A stretch of DNA of 25,454 nucleotides from the NCBI GenBank assembly GCA_017428805.1, contig JAFRQC010000022.1, forward strand, positions 1 to 25,454, in the 5' to 3' direction. The DNA comes from Prevotella sp. (GTDB lineage: Bacteria; Bacteroidota; Bacteroidia; Bacteroidales; Bacteroidaceae). A program made the translations under genes and the position numbers. Positions 14,454-21,447 of the stretch are shown piece by piece (within the stretch, counting starts at the first letter, position 1; every line of letters starts with the position of its first letter). A model generated the notes under the pieces. The model saw only the letters and a program-made list of their open reading frames with translations, had not been told where the DNA came from and ran no database searches.

Positions 14454-14645
14454 TTATACATAATTGATCTCCGCATCAATGACATACATGTCGCCATCTG
14501 CATCTACCGATACATCGCGAGGGACAACGTCCCAAACCACATAAGTGCCCTCACTATCCGTTTTTGTCGGAAGTTGCAATCCCGACATGGCAGAATCGGG
14601 GATACGTTTATAAGTATATACACTTAAGGGTTTTGCTGATGCCTT
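14454..14645 (-). pseudogene. C-terminal remnant of an unknown gene
   Basis: An open frame of 63 codons on the minus strand reads like a real protein end: '...TYKRIPDSAMSGLQLPTK', '...SEGTYVVWDVVPRDVSV', '...DADGDMYVIDAEINYV' and a stop. It has an aspartate/glycine-rich beta-type composition. Upstream it runs into a TAG and non-coding repeats; an internal ATG (14588) would give only 44 residues, and there is no promoter. I do not recognise the parent family. Confidence 0.45.
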
Positions 14646-14706
14646 CTAACACAGTAAGGGATGCTTAGTACGAGAGTAAGAGGTGGCACTTTAGGGGGTA
14701 TAACAG

Positions 14707-14794
14707 GCATCTTAATGACCCTTGGGAGGCATCTCCAACAGCATTAATAAGCATCCCTAACAGCGTTAACAGGCACCTCCAGCAGCGTTAGTTG
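14707..14794. repeat. Array of four ~22-bp units (GCAYCT..., AACAGCRTTAA core)
   Basis: Four 22-bp units begin at 14707, 14729, 14751 and 14773, each starting GCATC or GCACC; the later three carry an AACAGCATTAA, AACAGCGTTAA or AGCAGCGTTAG core, and TAAC-AGC-GTTA is a small palindrome. Weaker units can be traced back to about 14636. There are no spacers, so it is not a CRISPR array. No gene is present. Confidence 0.7.
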
Positions 14795-14816
14795 GAGTGC
14801 CTGCGAGACATCGGGC

Positions 14817-14848
14817 GGTCACACGGTCACAGCTGTGACCATGTGACC
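14817..14848. repeat. GGTCAC palindrome, copy 1
   Basis: A 32-bp palindrome with no loop: each 16-bp half carries two GGTCAC/GTGACC words, with one mismatch between halves, centred on CAGCTG. Related palindromes lie at 15095-15132 and 25326-25355. It is followed after 38 nt by the 22-bp-period array at 14887. Confidence 0.9.
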
Positions 14849-14886
14849 TTTTAAATTCATTGGTTTGGAAATTGTTTTACATATTT

Positions 14887-14996
14887 GGGTAGCATAGAGT
14901 TTTCTCGGAGAAAGTAGGCATCTTTCTGGGAGTTTAATTAGACTAAACTCGGAGTTTCCTTAGTTCAAAGTCCGACTTTCCTTAGTCTAAAATCGG
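14887..14996. repeat. Array of five 22-bp hairpin units upstream of pyrE
   Basis: Units start at 14887, 14909, 14931, 14953 and 14975 and each ends in C(C/G/T)GG or CCG-like bases. Unit 2 pairs AGAAAG with CTTTCT and unit 3 pairs AGTTTA with TAAACT, both with 7-nt loops; the stem sequence differs but the pairing is kept. Units 1, 4 and 5 pair less well. The 248 bp from 14849 to 15094 otherwise hold nothing gene-like. Confidence 0.75.
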
Positions 14997-15094
14997 GGCA
15001 ATCATAAGAGACTGTAAATCAGGCAGATAGGAATCGCTGGCGAAGCAAGTGCAGGTCATCGAATTTTGTTTACAATTCTTTTGCATCTGAGAGT

Positions 15095-15132
15095 AAACGG
15101 TCACATGGTCACAGCTGTGACCGTGACCGTTT
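15095..15132. repeat. GGTCAC palindrome, copy 2, upstream of pyrE
   Basis: The left half (AAACGGTCACATGGTCACAG) and right half (CTGTGACCGTGACCGTTT) are reverse complements except for a 2-bp deletion on the right. The centre is CAGCTG as in copy 1. It ends 30 bp before the pyrE -33 box, where it could act as an upstream operator. Confidence 0.85.
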
Positions 15133-15162
15133 TGGGGTTTATCGCTAAAATTCTCTAATTAA

Positions 15163-15194
15163 TTTGGAAGTTAGCGCACTTATTCGTACCTTTG
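15163..15194 (+). promoter_or_regulatory. pyrE promoter (-33 TTTG, -7 TACCTTTG)
   Basis: TTTG (15163-15166) and TACCTTTG (15187-15194) are 20 nt apart, a near-consensus Bacteroidota promoter. The pyrE ATG follows 23 nt after the -7 box. Confidence 0.85.
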
Positions 15195-15217
15195 CAGCCA
15201 AATCATAATAGAGAATA

Positions 15218-15847
15218 ATGGAAATCAAGAATCAATTTGCCAAGAAGCTGATGGAGATTGAGGCCATCAAGCTGCAGCCGAACGACCCGTTTACGTGGGC
15301 CTCGGGCTGGAAGTCACCCATCTATACCGACAACCGCAAGACGCTGTCGTTCCCTAGTCTCCGCTCGTTCGTGAAGTTGGAACTGTGTCACGCCATCCAG
15401 GAGTATTTCCCTGAGGCTGAGGCCGTTGCAGGTGTGGCCACAGGAGCCATCGCCCAAGGTGCGCTCGTCGCTGACCAGCTGGGACTGCCTTACAGCTATG
15501 TCCGTCCGAAGCCGAAGGATCACGGCATGGGCAATCAGGTGGAAGGTGAGATCAAGAAGGGCGCCAAGGTGGTCGTGGTGGAGGATCTGATCTCTACTGG
15601 CGGCAGCAGTCTGAAGGCTGTCAAGGCTCTGCGCGACTACGGTGTGGAGGTCATCGGCATGGTGGCCTCGTTCACCTACGGCTTCCCTGTGGCTGAACAG
15701 GCTTTCGAGGAGGCAGGCGTGAAGCTCATCACGCTGAGCAACTACGAGGCCGTCATCGAGGAGGCAGCCAAGACGGGCTATATCAAGGAAGAAGACAAGG
15801 CCGTGCTCGCCGAGTGGCGCAAGAGCCCGGAGACGTGGAAACAGTAG
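15218..15847 (+). CDS. pyrE: Orotate phosphoribosyltransferase
   Basis: A 209-residue cytoplasmic enzyme that joins orotate to PRPP, giving orotidine monophosphate in pyrimidine synthesis. The PRPP-binding motif is 'VVVVEDLISTGGSSLKAV' (about residues 117-134); the catalytic lysine/histidine loop is visible in 'YVRPKPKDHGMGNQVEG', and substrate loops in 'FTWASGWKSPIYTDNRKTL'. Length is normal. It is first in a run with an SRPBCC protein, argH and a lipoprotein; the 121-bp gap to the next gene holds a long hairpin. Confidence 0.97.
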   Translation: MEIKNQFAKKLMEIEAIKLQPNDPFTWASGWKSPIYTDNRKTLSFPSLRSFVKLELCHAIQEYFPEAEAVAGVATGAIAQGALVADQLGLPYSYVRPKPKDHGMGNQVEGEIKKGAKVVVVEDLISTGGSSLKAVKALRDYGVEVIGMVASFTYGFPVAEQAFEEAGVKLITLSNYEAVIEEAAKTGYIKEEDKAVLAEWRKSPETWKQ

Positions 15848-15852
15848 TTTTT

Positions 15853-15960
15853 GTTTATAGTTGATAGTTTATAGTTTATAGATGATAACCTGGCAAGCCC
15901 TTGTGTCATTGGAGACTATAGAACTAATCAGCTATAAACTATAAACATTAAACTATAAAC
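15853..15960. repeat. 108-bp inverted repeat between pyrE and the SRPBCC gene (GTTTATAG element, copy 1)
   Basis: The 29-nt left arm (15853-15881) pairs with the right arm (15932-15960) at 26 of 29 positions. Each arm is built of GTTTATAGTT-like units of 7-8 bp. A near-copy of the whole element sits in the next gap at 16406-16514, including the bases flanking it. Confidence 0.92.
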
Positions 15961-15968
15961 AAAAAAGT

Positions 15969-16400
15969 ATGGGAATATTTGGAAGCGAAAGCAAATTCGA
16001 GAGTAGCATCAAGCAGGTTCCTTATCCGCAGGAGGCTGTGTATCGTAACATCAGCGATTTGAGTAATCTGGAGAAGGTGAAGGATCGTGTGCCTGAGGAC
16101 AAGATTAAAGATTTCTCGTTCGACGAGGATACGGTGACTCTTAATGTGCAGCCTGTCGGTGAACTGAAGCTGCGCATTTGTGAGCGTGAGGAGCCCAAGT
16201 GCGTGAAGTTTGAGACCGTCCAGTCGCCTGTGCCCTTCAACGTTTGGATTCAGGTGCTGCCAGTCGACGAGCAGAACTCGAAGATGAAGGTGACGGTGAA
16301 GGCCGAACTCAATCCGTTCATCAAGAGCATGGTGGAGAAGCCGCTCCAGGAAGCTGTCGAGAAGATTGCCGATGCCCTGGCACTAGTGCGCTACGAGTAG
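15969..16400 (+). CDS. SRPBCC-fold (START/polyketide cyclase-like) protein
   Basis: A 143-residue soluble protein with the pattern of an SRPBCC helix-grip fold: an N-terminal strand (SSIKQVPYPQEAVYRNISDL), alternating strands (VTLNVQPVGELKLRICERE, KVTVKAELNPF) and a long C-terminal helix (VEKPLQEAVEKIADALALV). Such folds bind hydrophobic ligands, but the ligand is unknown. It is placed between pyrE and argH, with similar palindromes on both sides, and is probably transcribed with them. I know of no defined role in arginine or pyrimidine metabolism. Confidence 0.85.
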   Translation: MGIFGSESKFESSIKQVPYPQEAVYRNISDLSNLEKVKDRVPEDKIKDFSFDEDTVTLNVQPVGELKLRICEREEPKCVKFETVQSPVPFNVWIQVLPVDEQNSKMKVTVKAELNPFIKSMVEKPLQEAVEKIADALALVRYE

Positions 16401-16405
16401 TTCTT

Positions 16406-16514
16406 GTTTATAGTTGAGAGTTTATAGTTTATAGATGAATACTTGGCAAGCCCTTGAAATCATTGAAGACTATAGAAGTAATCAACTATAAACTATAAAC
16501 ATTAAACTATAAAC
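16406..16514. repeat. 109-bp inverted repeat between the SRPBCC gene and argH (GTTTATAG element, copy 2)
   Basis: Left arm 16406-16434 and right arm 16486-16514 pair as in copy 1, and the interior (GGCAAGCCCTTG, GACTATAGAA) is also conserved between copies. The right arm ends 5 nt before the argH start codon, so the hairpin is next to the ribosome entry site. Confidence 0.92.
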
Positions 16515-16519
16515 AAAAA

Positions 16520-17854
16520 ATGAAATTGTGGGAAAAGAACTTTGAGATCAATAAGGAGATAGAGCGTTTCACCGTCGGTCGTGACCGCGAGATGGATCTC
16601 TATCTGGCGAAGTACGACGTGCTGGGCTCGATGGCGCATATCACCATGCTGGAGAGCATCGGACTGTTGGAGAAAGACGAGCTGACGCAGTTGTTGGCTG
16701 AGTTGAAGAACATCTACCAGTTGGCAGATCGTGGCGAGTTCGTGATTGAGGACGATGTGGAGGATGTCCACTCTCAGGTGGAGATGCTACTCACCCGCAA
16801 ACTCGGAGATATGGGCAAGAAGATCCACTCTGGCCGTTCGCGCAATGATCAGGTGCTCGTAGACCTCAAGCTCTTTACCCGCCACGAACTCAAGGATATC
16901 GCCGACGAGGTGAAGATTCTCTTCGACGAACTCATCCAGAAGAGCAATCAGTATAAAGATGTGCTGATGCCTGGCTATACCCATCTGCAGATAGCTATGC
17001 CGTCGAGCTTCGGCTTGTGGTTCGGCGCCTATGCCGAGAGTCTGACAGACGATATGCTCTTCCTGCAGGCCGCCTATAAGATGACCAATCGCAATCCGCT
17101 TGGCTCTGCAGCTGGCTACGGCTCGTCGTTCCCCCTGAACCGTACGATGACCACCGAACTGCTGGGCTTCGACTCGATGGACTACAACGTCGTCTATGCC
17201 CAGATGGGTCGTGGCAAGATGGAGCGCAACGTAGGTTTCGCCATCGCCACCATCGCCGGCACACTGGCTAAGCTGGCCTTCGATGCCTGCCTTTTCAACT
17301 CCCAGAACTTCTCGTTTGTGAAACTCCCCAAAGAGTGTACCACGGGTTCCAGCATTATGCCGCACAAGAAGAACCCCGATGTGTTTGAACTCATCCGCGC
17401 CAAGTGCAACAAGCTCCAGTCGCTGCCCCAACAGGTGACGCTCATTATGAACAACCTCCCCGTTGGCTACTTCCGCGACCTGCAGATCATCAAGGAGGTT
17501 TTCCTGCCTGCCTTTGGCGAGTTGAAGGACTGCCTGCAAATGGCGGCCTACATTATTAATAAGATAGAGGTCAACGAGCACATTCTCGACAATCCGATGT
17601 ACGATCCGATGTTCTCTGTCGAGGAGGTGAACCGCCTGGCTGCCAACGGTATGCCCTTCCGCGATGCCTATAAGAAGGTGGGGCTCGACATCGAGGCTGG
17701 CACGTTCAAGGCCTCCCACGACATCCACCACACCCACGAGGGCTCCATCGGCAATCTCTGCAACGATCAGATTCAGGCCCTTATGCAGCAGACGCTCGAC
17801 GGTTTCCACTTCGACCGTATGACTGCAGCAGAAAGCAAATTACTTGGCCGATGA
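16520..17854 (+). CDS. argH: Argininosuccinate lyase
   Basis: A 444-residue enzyme that splits argininosuccinate into arginine and fumarate, the last step of arginine synthesis. The fumarase/aspartase family signature 'GSSIMPHKKNPDVFELIR' holds the catalytic serine loop (about residues 273-290); 'SGRSRNDQVLVDLKLFTRHEL' and 'MPGYTHLQIAMPSSFGLW' carry substrate and catalytic histidine motifs. Length is typical for Bacteroidota. The stop overlaps the next gene's start by 4 nt (ATGA) inside a strong hairpin. The antisense frame is open for 340 codons but is a shadow. Confidence 0.97.
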   Translation: MKLWEKNFEINKEIERFTVGRDREMDLYLAKYDVLGSMAHITMLESIGLLEKDELTQLLAELKNIYQLADRGEFVIEDDVEDVHSQVEMLLTRKLGDMGKKIHSGRSRNDQVLVDLKLFTRHELKDIADEVKILFDELIQKSNQYKDVLMPGYTHLQIAMPSSFGLWFGAYAESLTDDMLFLQAAYKMTNRNPLGSAAGYGSSFPLNRTMTTELLGFDSMDYNVVYAQMGRGKMERNVGFAIATIAGTLAKLAFDACLFNSQNFSFVKLPKECTTGSSIMPHKKNPDVFELIRAKCNKLQSLPQQVTLIMNNLPVGYFRDLQIIKEVFLPAFGELKDCLQMAAYIINKIEVNEHILDNPMYDPMFSVEEVNRLAANGMPFRDAYKKVGLDIEAGTFKASHDIHHTHEGSIGNLCNDQIQALMQQTLDGFHFDRMTAAESKLLGR

Positions 17855-17879
17855 AAAAAACGATTGTTTTTTTCATCGG
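17848..17879 (+). promoter_or_regulatory. 14-bp perfect hairpin enclosing the stop of argH and the start of the next gene
   Basis: Positions 17848-17861 and 17866-17879 are exact reverse complements with a 4-nt loop GATT. The left arm contains the ATG of the lipoprotein gene and the overlapping TGA of argH. Only ribosomes finishing argH could readily open it, which predicts strict translational coupling. Confidence 0.75.
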
Positions 17880-18399
17880 GCTTTTACTTGCTGCCTGTAA
17901 CGCCGAAGACGCCGTCTATCGTGAGTACCGCTGTTATTTCCTCTTCGATACGCAGCTTCATCCGATACCTTGTCAACTGACAGGCATCTTGGGCAATCCC
18001 GGCCATTTCTGTAAAGTGGAGGCCAGCCAAGAGATGGGCATCCGTCATATCAAGACCACCCGCAACTACGATGACGCCACAGAGGATGTTCCACTTACCA
18101 CCGAACTTGAGAACAAGCAGAACTGTGTACTTGGCGCCAACAACTGTATCATCATCGGCACCAGCAGCTACGACAATGTGCTCATCGCCTATGAGGGCCA
18201 GTGTGCCAACTGTCTTGAACAGTATGGCGGCACCCGTTATCCCCTTTCCTGGCAGAAAAACGGCACCCAGCTCCATTGCAGCAAGTGCGATCGTACCTAC
18301 GATGTCAACAACGGCACCGTCGTCAGCGAAGGCGGAGGCCATCAACTCTATCGCTATCAGGCTGCCTTCGACGGCCAACGTATCCGCGCCTGGAACTGA
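17851..18399 (+). CDS. Lipoprotein with C-terminal zinc-ribbon-like domain
   Basis: A 182-residue exported protein. The signal sequence MKKTIVFFIGLLLAACNA ends in a lipobox (LAAC, Cys 16). The C-terminal part has two CxxC pairs, in 'GQCANCLEQYGG' and 'LHCSKCDRTYD', ending 'GGGHQLYRYQAAFDGQRIRAWN'. The layout resembles a Rieske-type ferredoxin domain in which the histidines are replaced by cysteines, so a zinc ribbon or a modified Fe-S site are both possible. Translation is probably coupled to argH. The last 19 bases of the gene region (18382-18400) recur exactly at 24027-24045. Confidence 0.8.
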   Translation: MKKTIVFFIGLLLAACNAEDAVYREYRCYFLFDTQLHPIPCQLTGILGNPGHFCKVEASQEMGIRHIKTTRNYDDATEDVPLTTELENKQNCVLGANNCIIIGTSSYDNVLIAYEGQCANCLEQYGGTRYPLSWQKNGTQLHCSKCDRTYDVNNGTVVSEGGGHQLYRYQAAFDGQRIRAWN

Positions 18400-18400
18400 A
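18382..18400. repeat. 19-bp direct repeat, left copy (3' end of the lipoprotein gene)
   Basis: ATCCGCGCCTGGAACTGAA, including the stop codon, occurs here and exactly at 24027-24045. The pair encloses 5626 bp with four secreted/membrane genes. A repeat placed at a gene's 3' end with the gene kept intact is like the attachment sites left by site-specific insertion. Confidence 0.9.
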
Positions 18401-18500
18401 TTAAGGCATTTTTTGAACTTTTTTCTTAAATAACGTTAATAGGAGGTAGTGTTTTGAACTATTTCCTATCTATATTATTAAAGACATGTTCGAAAAGTGA

Positions 18501-18508
18501 TACATTTG
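18501..18508 (+). promoter_or_regulatory. -7 box (TACATTTG) of the C13 peptidase gene
   Basis: TACATTTG followed by CA lies 18 nt before the ATG at 18527. It lies after the in-frame GTG at 18497, which therefore cannot be the start. The 100 bp between the left 19-bp repeat and this box hold only A/T-rich sequence. Confidence 0.6.
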
Positions 18509-18526
18509 CAATATCATCATTCACGA

Positions 18527-19537
18527 ATGAGAGGCCTGGCATTAGTTATTGTCATCGCATCATGGCTACCTTGGCTGTCGACAGTCCAGGCTCAGAGTGT
18601 GGAGGCTGCTCGTCTCCATGCAGTCATCGTCAACGGTGGGCGTAACAAGCTGACGAACCATGAGCGCTATTGGAACGACTGCGCCTTTCTCTATCGTACT
18701 CTGCGACATACATACCATATTCCCCAACGCAACATTACTGTGCTGATGAGTGATGGCGGAGTCCAAGAAGATGATATGATCCGAGCAGACGGATGGGGAT
18801 TCCGCTCGTCGCCTACAGACCTTGATGGCGACGGACAACCAGATGTGAACTACTCCGCCAAACGTGAGATATTAGTCAGCGTGCTTTATGACTTATCCAA
18901 GAAGTTGACTACGAACGACCACCTGTTCTTGTTCTTCGTAGATCATGGTGGTTCAACGGATCACCTATCGGACTCGTTCATCTGGTTATGGAATGACGAG
19001 AAGATGGAGGACTATGCATTGGCAATGCTGCTGAGGCTGTTCAATGTCGCTTCGATGAACATTCTGATGGGACAATGCTACTCTGGTGGCTTCATGGAGG
19101 AATTAGCCAGAGAGGGACGGATAATGTCGACATCCTGTTGTGGTAACGAACAGTCATGGGCAAGCCCAAACCATGAATACGATGAGTTCGTGTATCATTG
19201 GATCTGTGCCATCAATGGAGCCGATGAGAAAGGGCGTTCCGTCGATGCCGATACAGATCATAACGGTGAGGTGTCAATGGCTGAGGCTTTTGAATACGCC
19301 AGGAGCCACGATCGTGTCAATGAGACGCCGCAGTATGCCTCCTGGCCAGAGCAGCTTGGCAGGCAATGGACGTTTGCCAAAGCCAATTTAGGCACACTCG
19401 GCATCAGGGAAGTTCAGACAGAAAGCAATGCGTCAGAAGAGATATGGACTCTCTCTGGAGTCCGTTGTCAGGACACGTCGAAGCATGCCGTTTATATCCT
19501 AAGGCAAGGTGGCAAGACAAGGAAAGTGATTAGATAA
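18527..19537 (+). CDS. Secreted C13-family (legumain-like) cysteine peptidase with T9SS-like tail
   Basis: A 336-residue exported protein. The signal peptide is about residues 1-23 (ending VQAQS). Clan CD features: 'HAVIVNGGRNKLTNHERYWND' start, catalytic His140 in 'FFVDHGGSTDH' and Cys184 in 'LMGQCYSGGF'. Two calcium-type loops are visible: DLDGDGQPDV (from residue 98), dockerin-like, and DTDHNGEVSMAE (242-253), a perfect EF-hand loop. The C-terminal 30 residues ('EEIWTLSGVRCQ...AVYILRQGGKTRKVIR') look like a Prevotella T9SS sorting tail. Legumain-type enzymes cleave after Asn/Asp; gingipains are distant relatives. It begins the 5.6-kb module. Substrate and secretion route are inferred. Confidence 0.85.
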   Translation: MRGLALVIVIASWLPWLSTVQAQSVEAARLHAVIVNGGRNKLTNHERYWNDCAFLYRTLRHTYHIPQRNITVLMSDGGVQEDDMIRADGWGFRSSPTDLDGDGQPDVNYSAKREILVSVLYDLSKKLTTNDHLFLFFVDHGGSTDHLSDSFIWLWNDEKMEDYALAMLLRLFNVASMNILMGQCYSGGFMEELAREGRIMSTSCCGNEQSWASPNHEYDEFVYHWICAINGADEKGRSVDADTDHNGEVSMAEAFEYARSHDRVNETPQYASWPEQLGRQWTFAKANLGTLGIREVQTESNASEEIWTLSGVRCQDTSKHAVYILRQGGKTRKVIR

Positions 19538-19574
19538 TATATAAAATAGGTGTAACCAACAAAAACGATTGAAT

Positions 19575-21437
19575 ATGAAACAGAGATTGAGTTTATGGAT
19601 GATGAGTCTGCTGTTCGGCATCCTGCCGATGACAGCAGCCAACGTGACCAGCGACCCCAGCGTATTGGAGTTTGGTAATATGTGGGTAGAAGGAGGCTGC
19701 ATAGCAAAACTGACGCAACGGCTCTGTGTGGAGGTCAAGAACACAAGCGACAAGGATTACTATGGGGTATGGATTGCGGTAGATGAAGAACAAGAAGCAT
19801 CTGTTAAAATCTCAGGAACTCCTTTATCTGGAATGAGAGAATTCACAGAAATACAAGTGCCTTCAGATAGTACGGCTACGATAGAAATATACATCTGTGC
19901 CCCAAGGGCTGGAAAGTATAAAATATCCTGTGCTAATGTTGAGCCCAAGCAGCTATTGTTCAGCTATGAGATGGACATCGTAGAATACCAGGAACCGCAA
20001 GTGTCTGGAAACATCAAGTTAGATATGCTTGAACAGACCAGCGAAGGCAATGTCCTCTATTGCGATACTTATATGCCTCGGATTACAGGGACCATTAGCA
20101 TCACCAATGAGGGGGAATACACCATCATCCCCAGAAACAATCCGTACTTTAAGGCACCAGTCTATTTGCAGTCTGACCTTCAGCCTGCCCTTTCAAGCCA
20201 AACATCCGGGAGGGTGTCTATAGATAATAGTATCATTCAGCCTGGTGAGACGATTACCAGAACCTTTGACTTCTATCTTGCACAAAAGCCGGAAGAAGGC
20301 AAAGAATACAATGTCGAGATCGGCATCTTGGAGAAAGCTGTGGCAAATGTCTCATTTACCGTCAAGCAATGTACCAACACCTATTGGACGGCAGACGGGA
20401 CAGCAAAGCCCCTGCCTCTGTCGAATGACTCAATAAAGATCCCCTCAGAGGCTTTGGCTGTGGACTTACGTGGACAGCACCACACCAACGCCATCTATTC
20501 CGTCGATGTGTCTGAGGCCAATCCTAACTGCCTCTACTATCTGGAATTCCTCGACAACGTGCCGCAGGGATTTATCTCTGGGACGAATATCATCAGAGGC
20601 GACGAGGCCGAGACCTTATTCATTAATGCTGACTACGATTATTACTGCCCGATGCCATTCAAGGCAAGGAGGGCGATATTCTACTATACCCCTTTTAGTG
20701 AATCTACAGGACCTGCCGAACCCTATTGGAGCTGGACCTATTCTGGCTTCATCTATTTCCCTTTCGATGTCCAGAAAGCCTGGTCTAACTCAGTAAACGC
20801 CGAGTTAGAGGCAACAGACTTCTACGGTAACTACTTCAAAACGAGTCGTCTTGTGCAGGCATATACAAACTTGGTATTCAGTTACATACGTGATGATGAG
20901 AAGCTGTCGGCCTTTACGCCGTATCTGATTACCTATATCGTTCCAACGTCTTTGACCTTTTATGCGGAAGACGTTACAATACCCTCCACAAACACTCAAA
21001 TGATAGGCAAATGTGACAACTTTGCCTACATCGGAAGTACCGTTGAGACTGTTGCCCCAGAGGGTGCCTACATGTGGAGTAATGACAGAAACGGCTTCTT
21101 CCTTTGTGAGGATGGAACCAAAGTCAAACCCTTTACACCAGTCGTTGTGCAACAAGAACCGATAGAGTTTGAGGGTGAGACGTTTATAGTGGGTGATCAT
21201 CTGAGACACTATTTCCAGCAGTTAGACCCAGCAGTTCCTTCTGGTGAAGATGACTCCGAAGCAACAGACATCAAGGCTCTCCGCAGCGATAAGCCACAAG
21301 CCAACGATGGCGGACGTCTGCCAGTCTATTCTCTCAGCGGACGGCGTGTGGCAACGGTGGAATCCACAGACTGCCGATTGGAGGGCTTGAAAAGAGGCAT
21401 GTATATCATCGGTGGGAAAAAGTTTATAATCAGATAA
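19575..21437 (+). CDS. Large secreted protein with beta-rich repeats and T9SS-like tail
   Basis: A 620-residue protein starting at the ATG at 19575 (the TTG at 19569 is less likely). The signal peptide is MKQRLSLWMMSLLFGILPMTAA. Residues about 25-140 look like an Ig-like strand domain ('VLEFGNMWVEGG...LCVEVKNTSDKDYYG...GKYKISC'), and a second such domain runs to about 270. The middle has the tyrosine/aromatic-rich pattern of surface proteins; the end 'RLPVYSLSGRRVATVESTDC' and 'GLKRGMYIIGGKKFIIR' matches T9SS cargo tails. No enzyme motif is seen. It starts 37 bp after the peptidase with no own promoter, so the two are probably co-transcribed; it might be substrate, inhibitor or partner of the protease. 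Confidence 0.8.
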   Translation: MKQRLSLWMMSLLFGILPMTAANVTSDPSVLEFGNMWVEGGCIAKLTQRLCVEVKNTSDKDYYGVWIAVDEEQEASVKISGTPLSGMREFTEIQVPSDSTATIEIYICAPRAGKYKISCANVEPKQLLFSYEMDIVEYQEPQVSGNIKLDMLEQTSEGNVLYCDTYMPRITGTISITNEGEYTIIPRNNPYFKAPVYLQSDLQPALSSQTSGRVSIDNSIIQPGETITRTFDFYLAQKPEEGKEYNVEIGILEKAVANVSFTVKQCTNTYWTADGTAKPLPLSNDSIKIPSEALAVDLRGQHHTNAIYSVDVSEANPNCLYYLEFLDNVPQGFISGTNIIRGDEAETLFINADYDYYCPMPFKARRAIFYYTPFSESTGPAEPYWSWTYSGFIYFPFDVQKAWSNSVNAELEATDFYGNYFKTSRLVQAYTNLVFSYIRDDEKLSAFTPYLITYIVPTSLTFYAEDVTIPSTNTQMIGKCDNFAYIGSTVETVAPEGAYMWSNDRNGFFLCEDGTKVKPFTPVVVQQEPIEFEGETFIVGDHLRHYFQQLDPAVPSGEDDSEATDIKALRSDKPQANDGGRLPVYSLSGRRVATVESTDCRLEGLKRGMYIIGGKKFIIR

Positions 21438-21447
21438 GCAACAGGAG

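Noticed and set aside
14204..14503. Minus-strand frame of 99 codons across the third palindrome, with a TAACTTTG box at 14287-14294 on the same strand
   Set aside because: The frame runs through the palindrome arms and non-coding repeats. From the putative promoter only a 17-codon frame follows, so at best it is a remnant.
14707..14996. Possible CRISPR array because of regular ~22-bp units
   Set aside because: The units are contiguous with no unique spacers, units are too divergent, and no cas genes are present.
16787..17809. 340-codon open frame antisense to argH
   Set aside because: It is an antisense shadow: argH is firmly identified by motifs and length, and the antisense translation has no family character, promoter or start context.
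19569..19574. TTG start two codons before the ATG of the large secreted protein
   Set aside because: The ATG at 19575 gives a standard signal peptide; the TTG adds only two residues and has no support.
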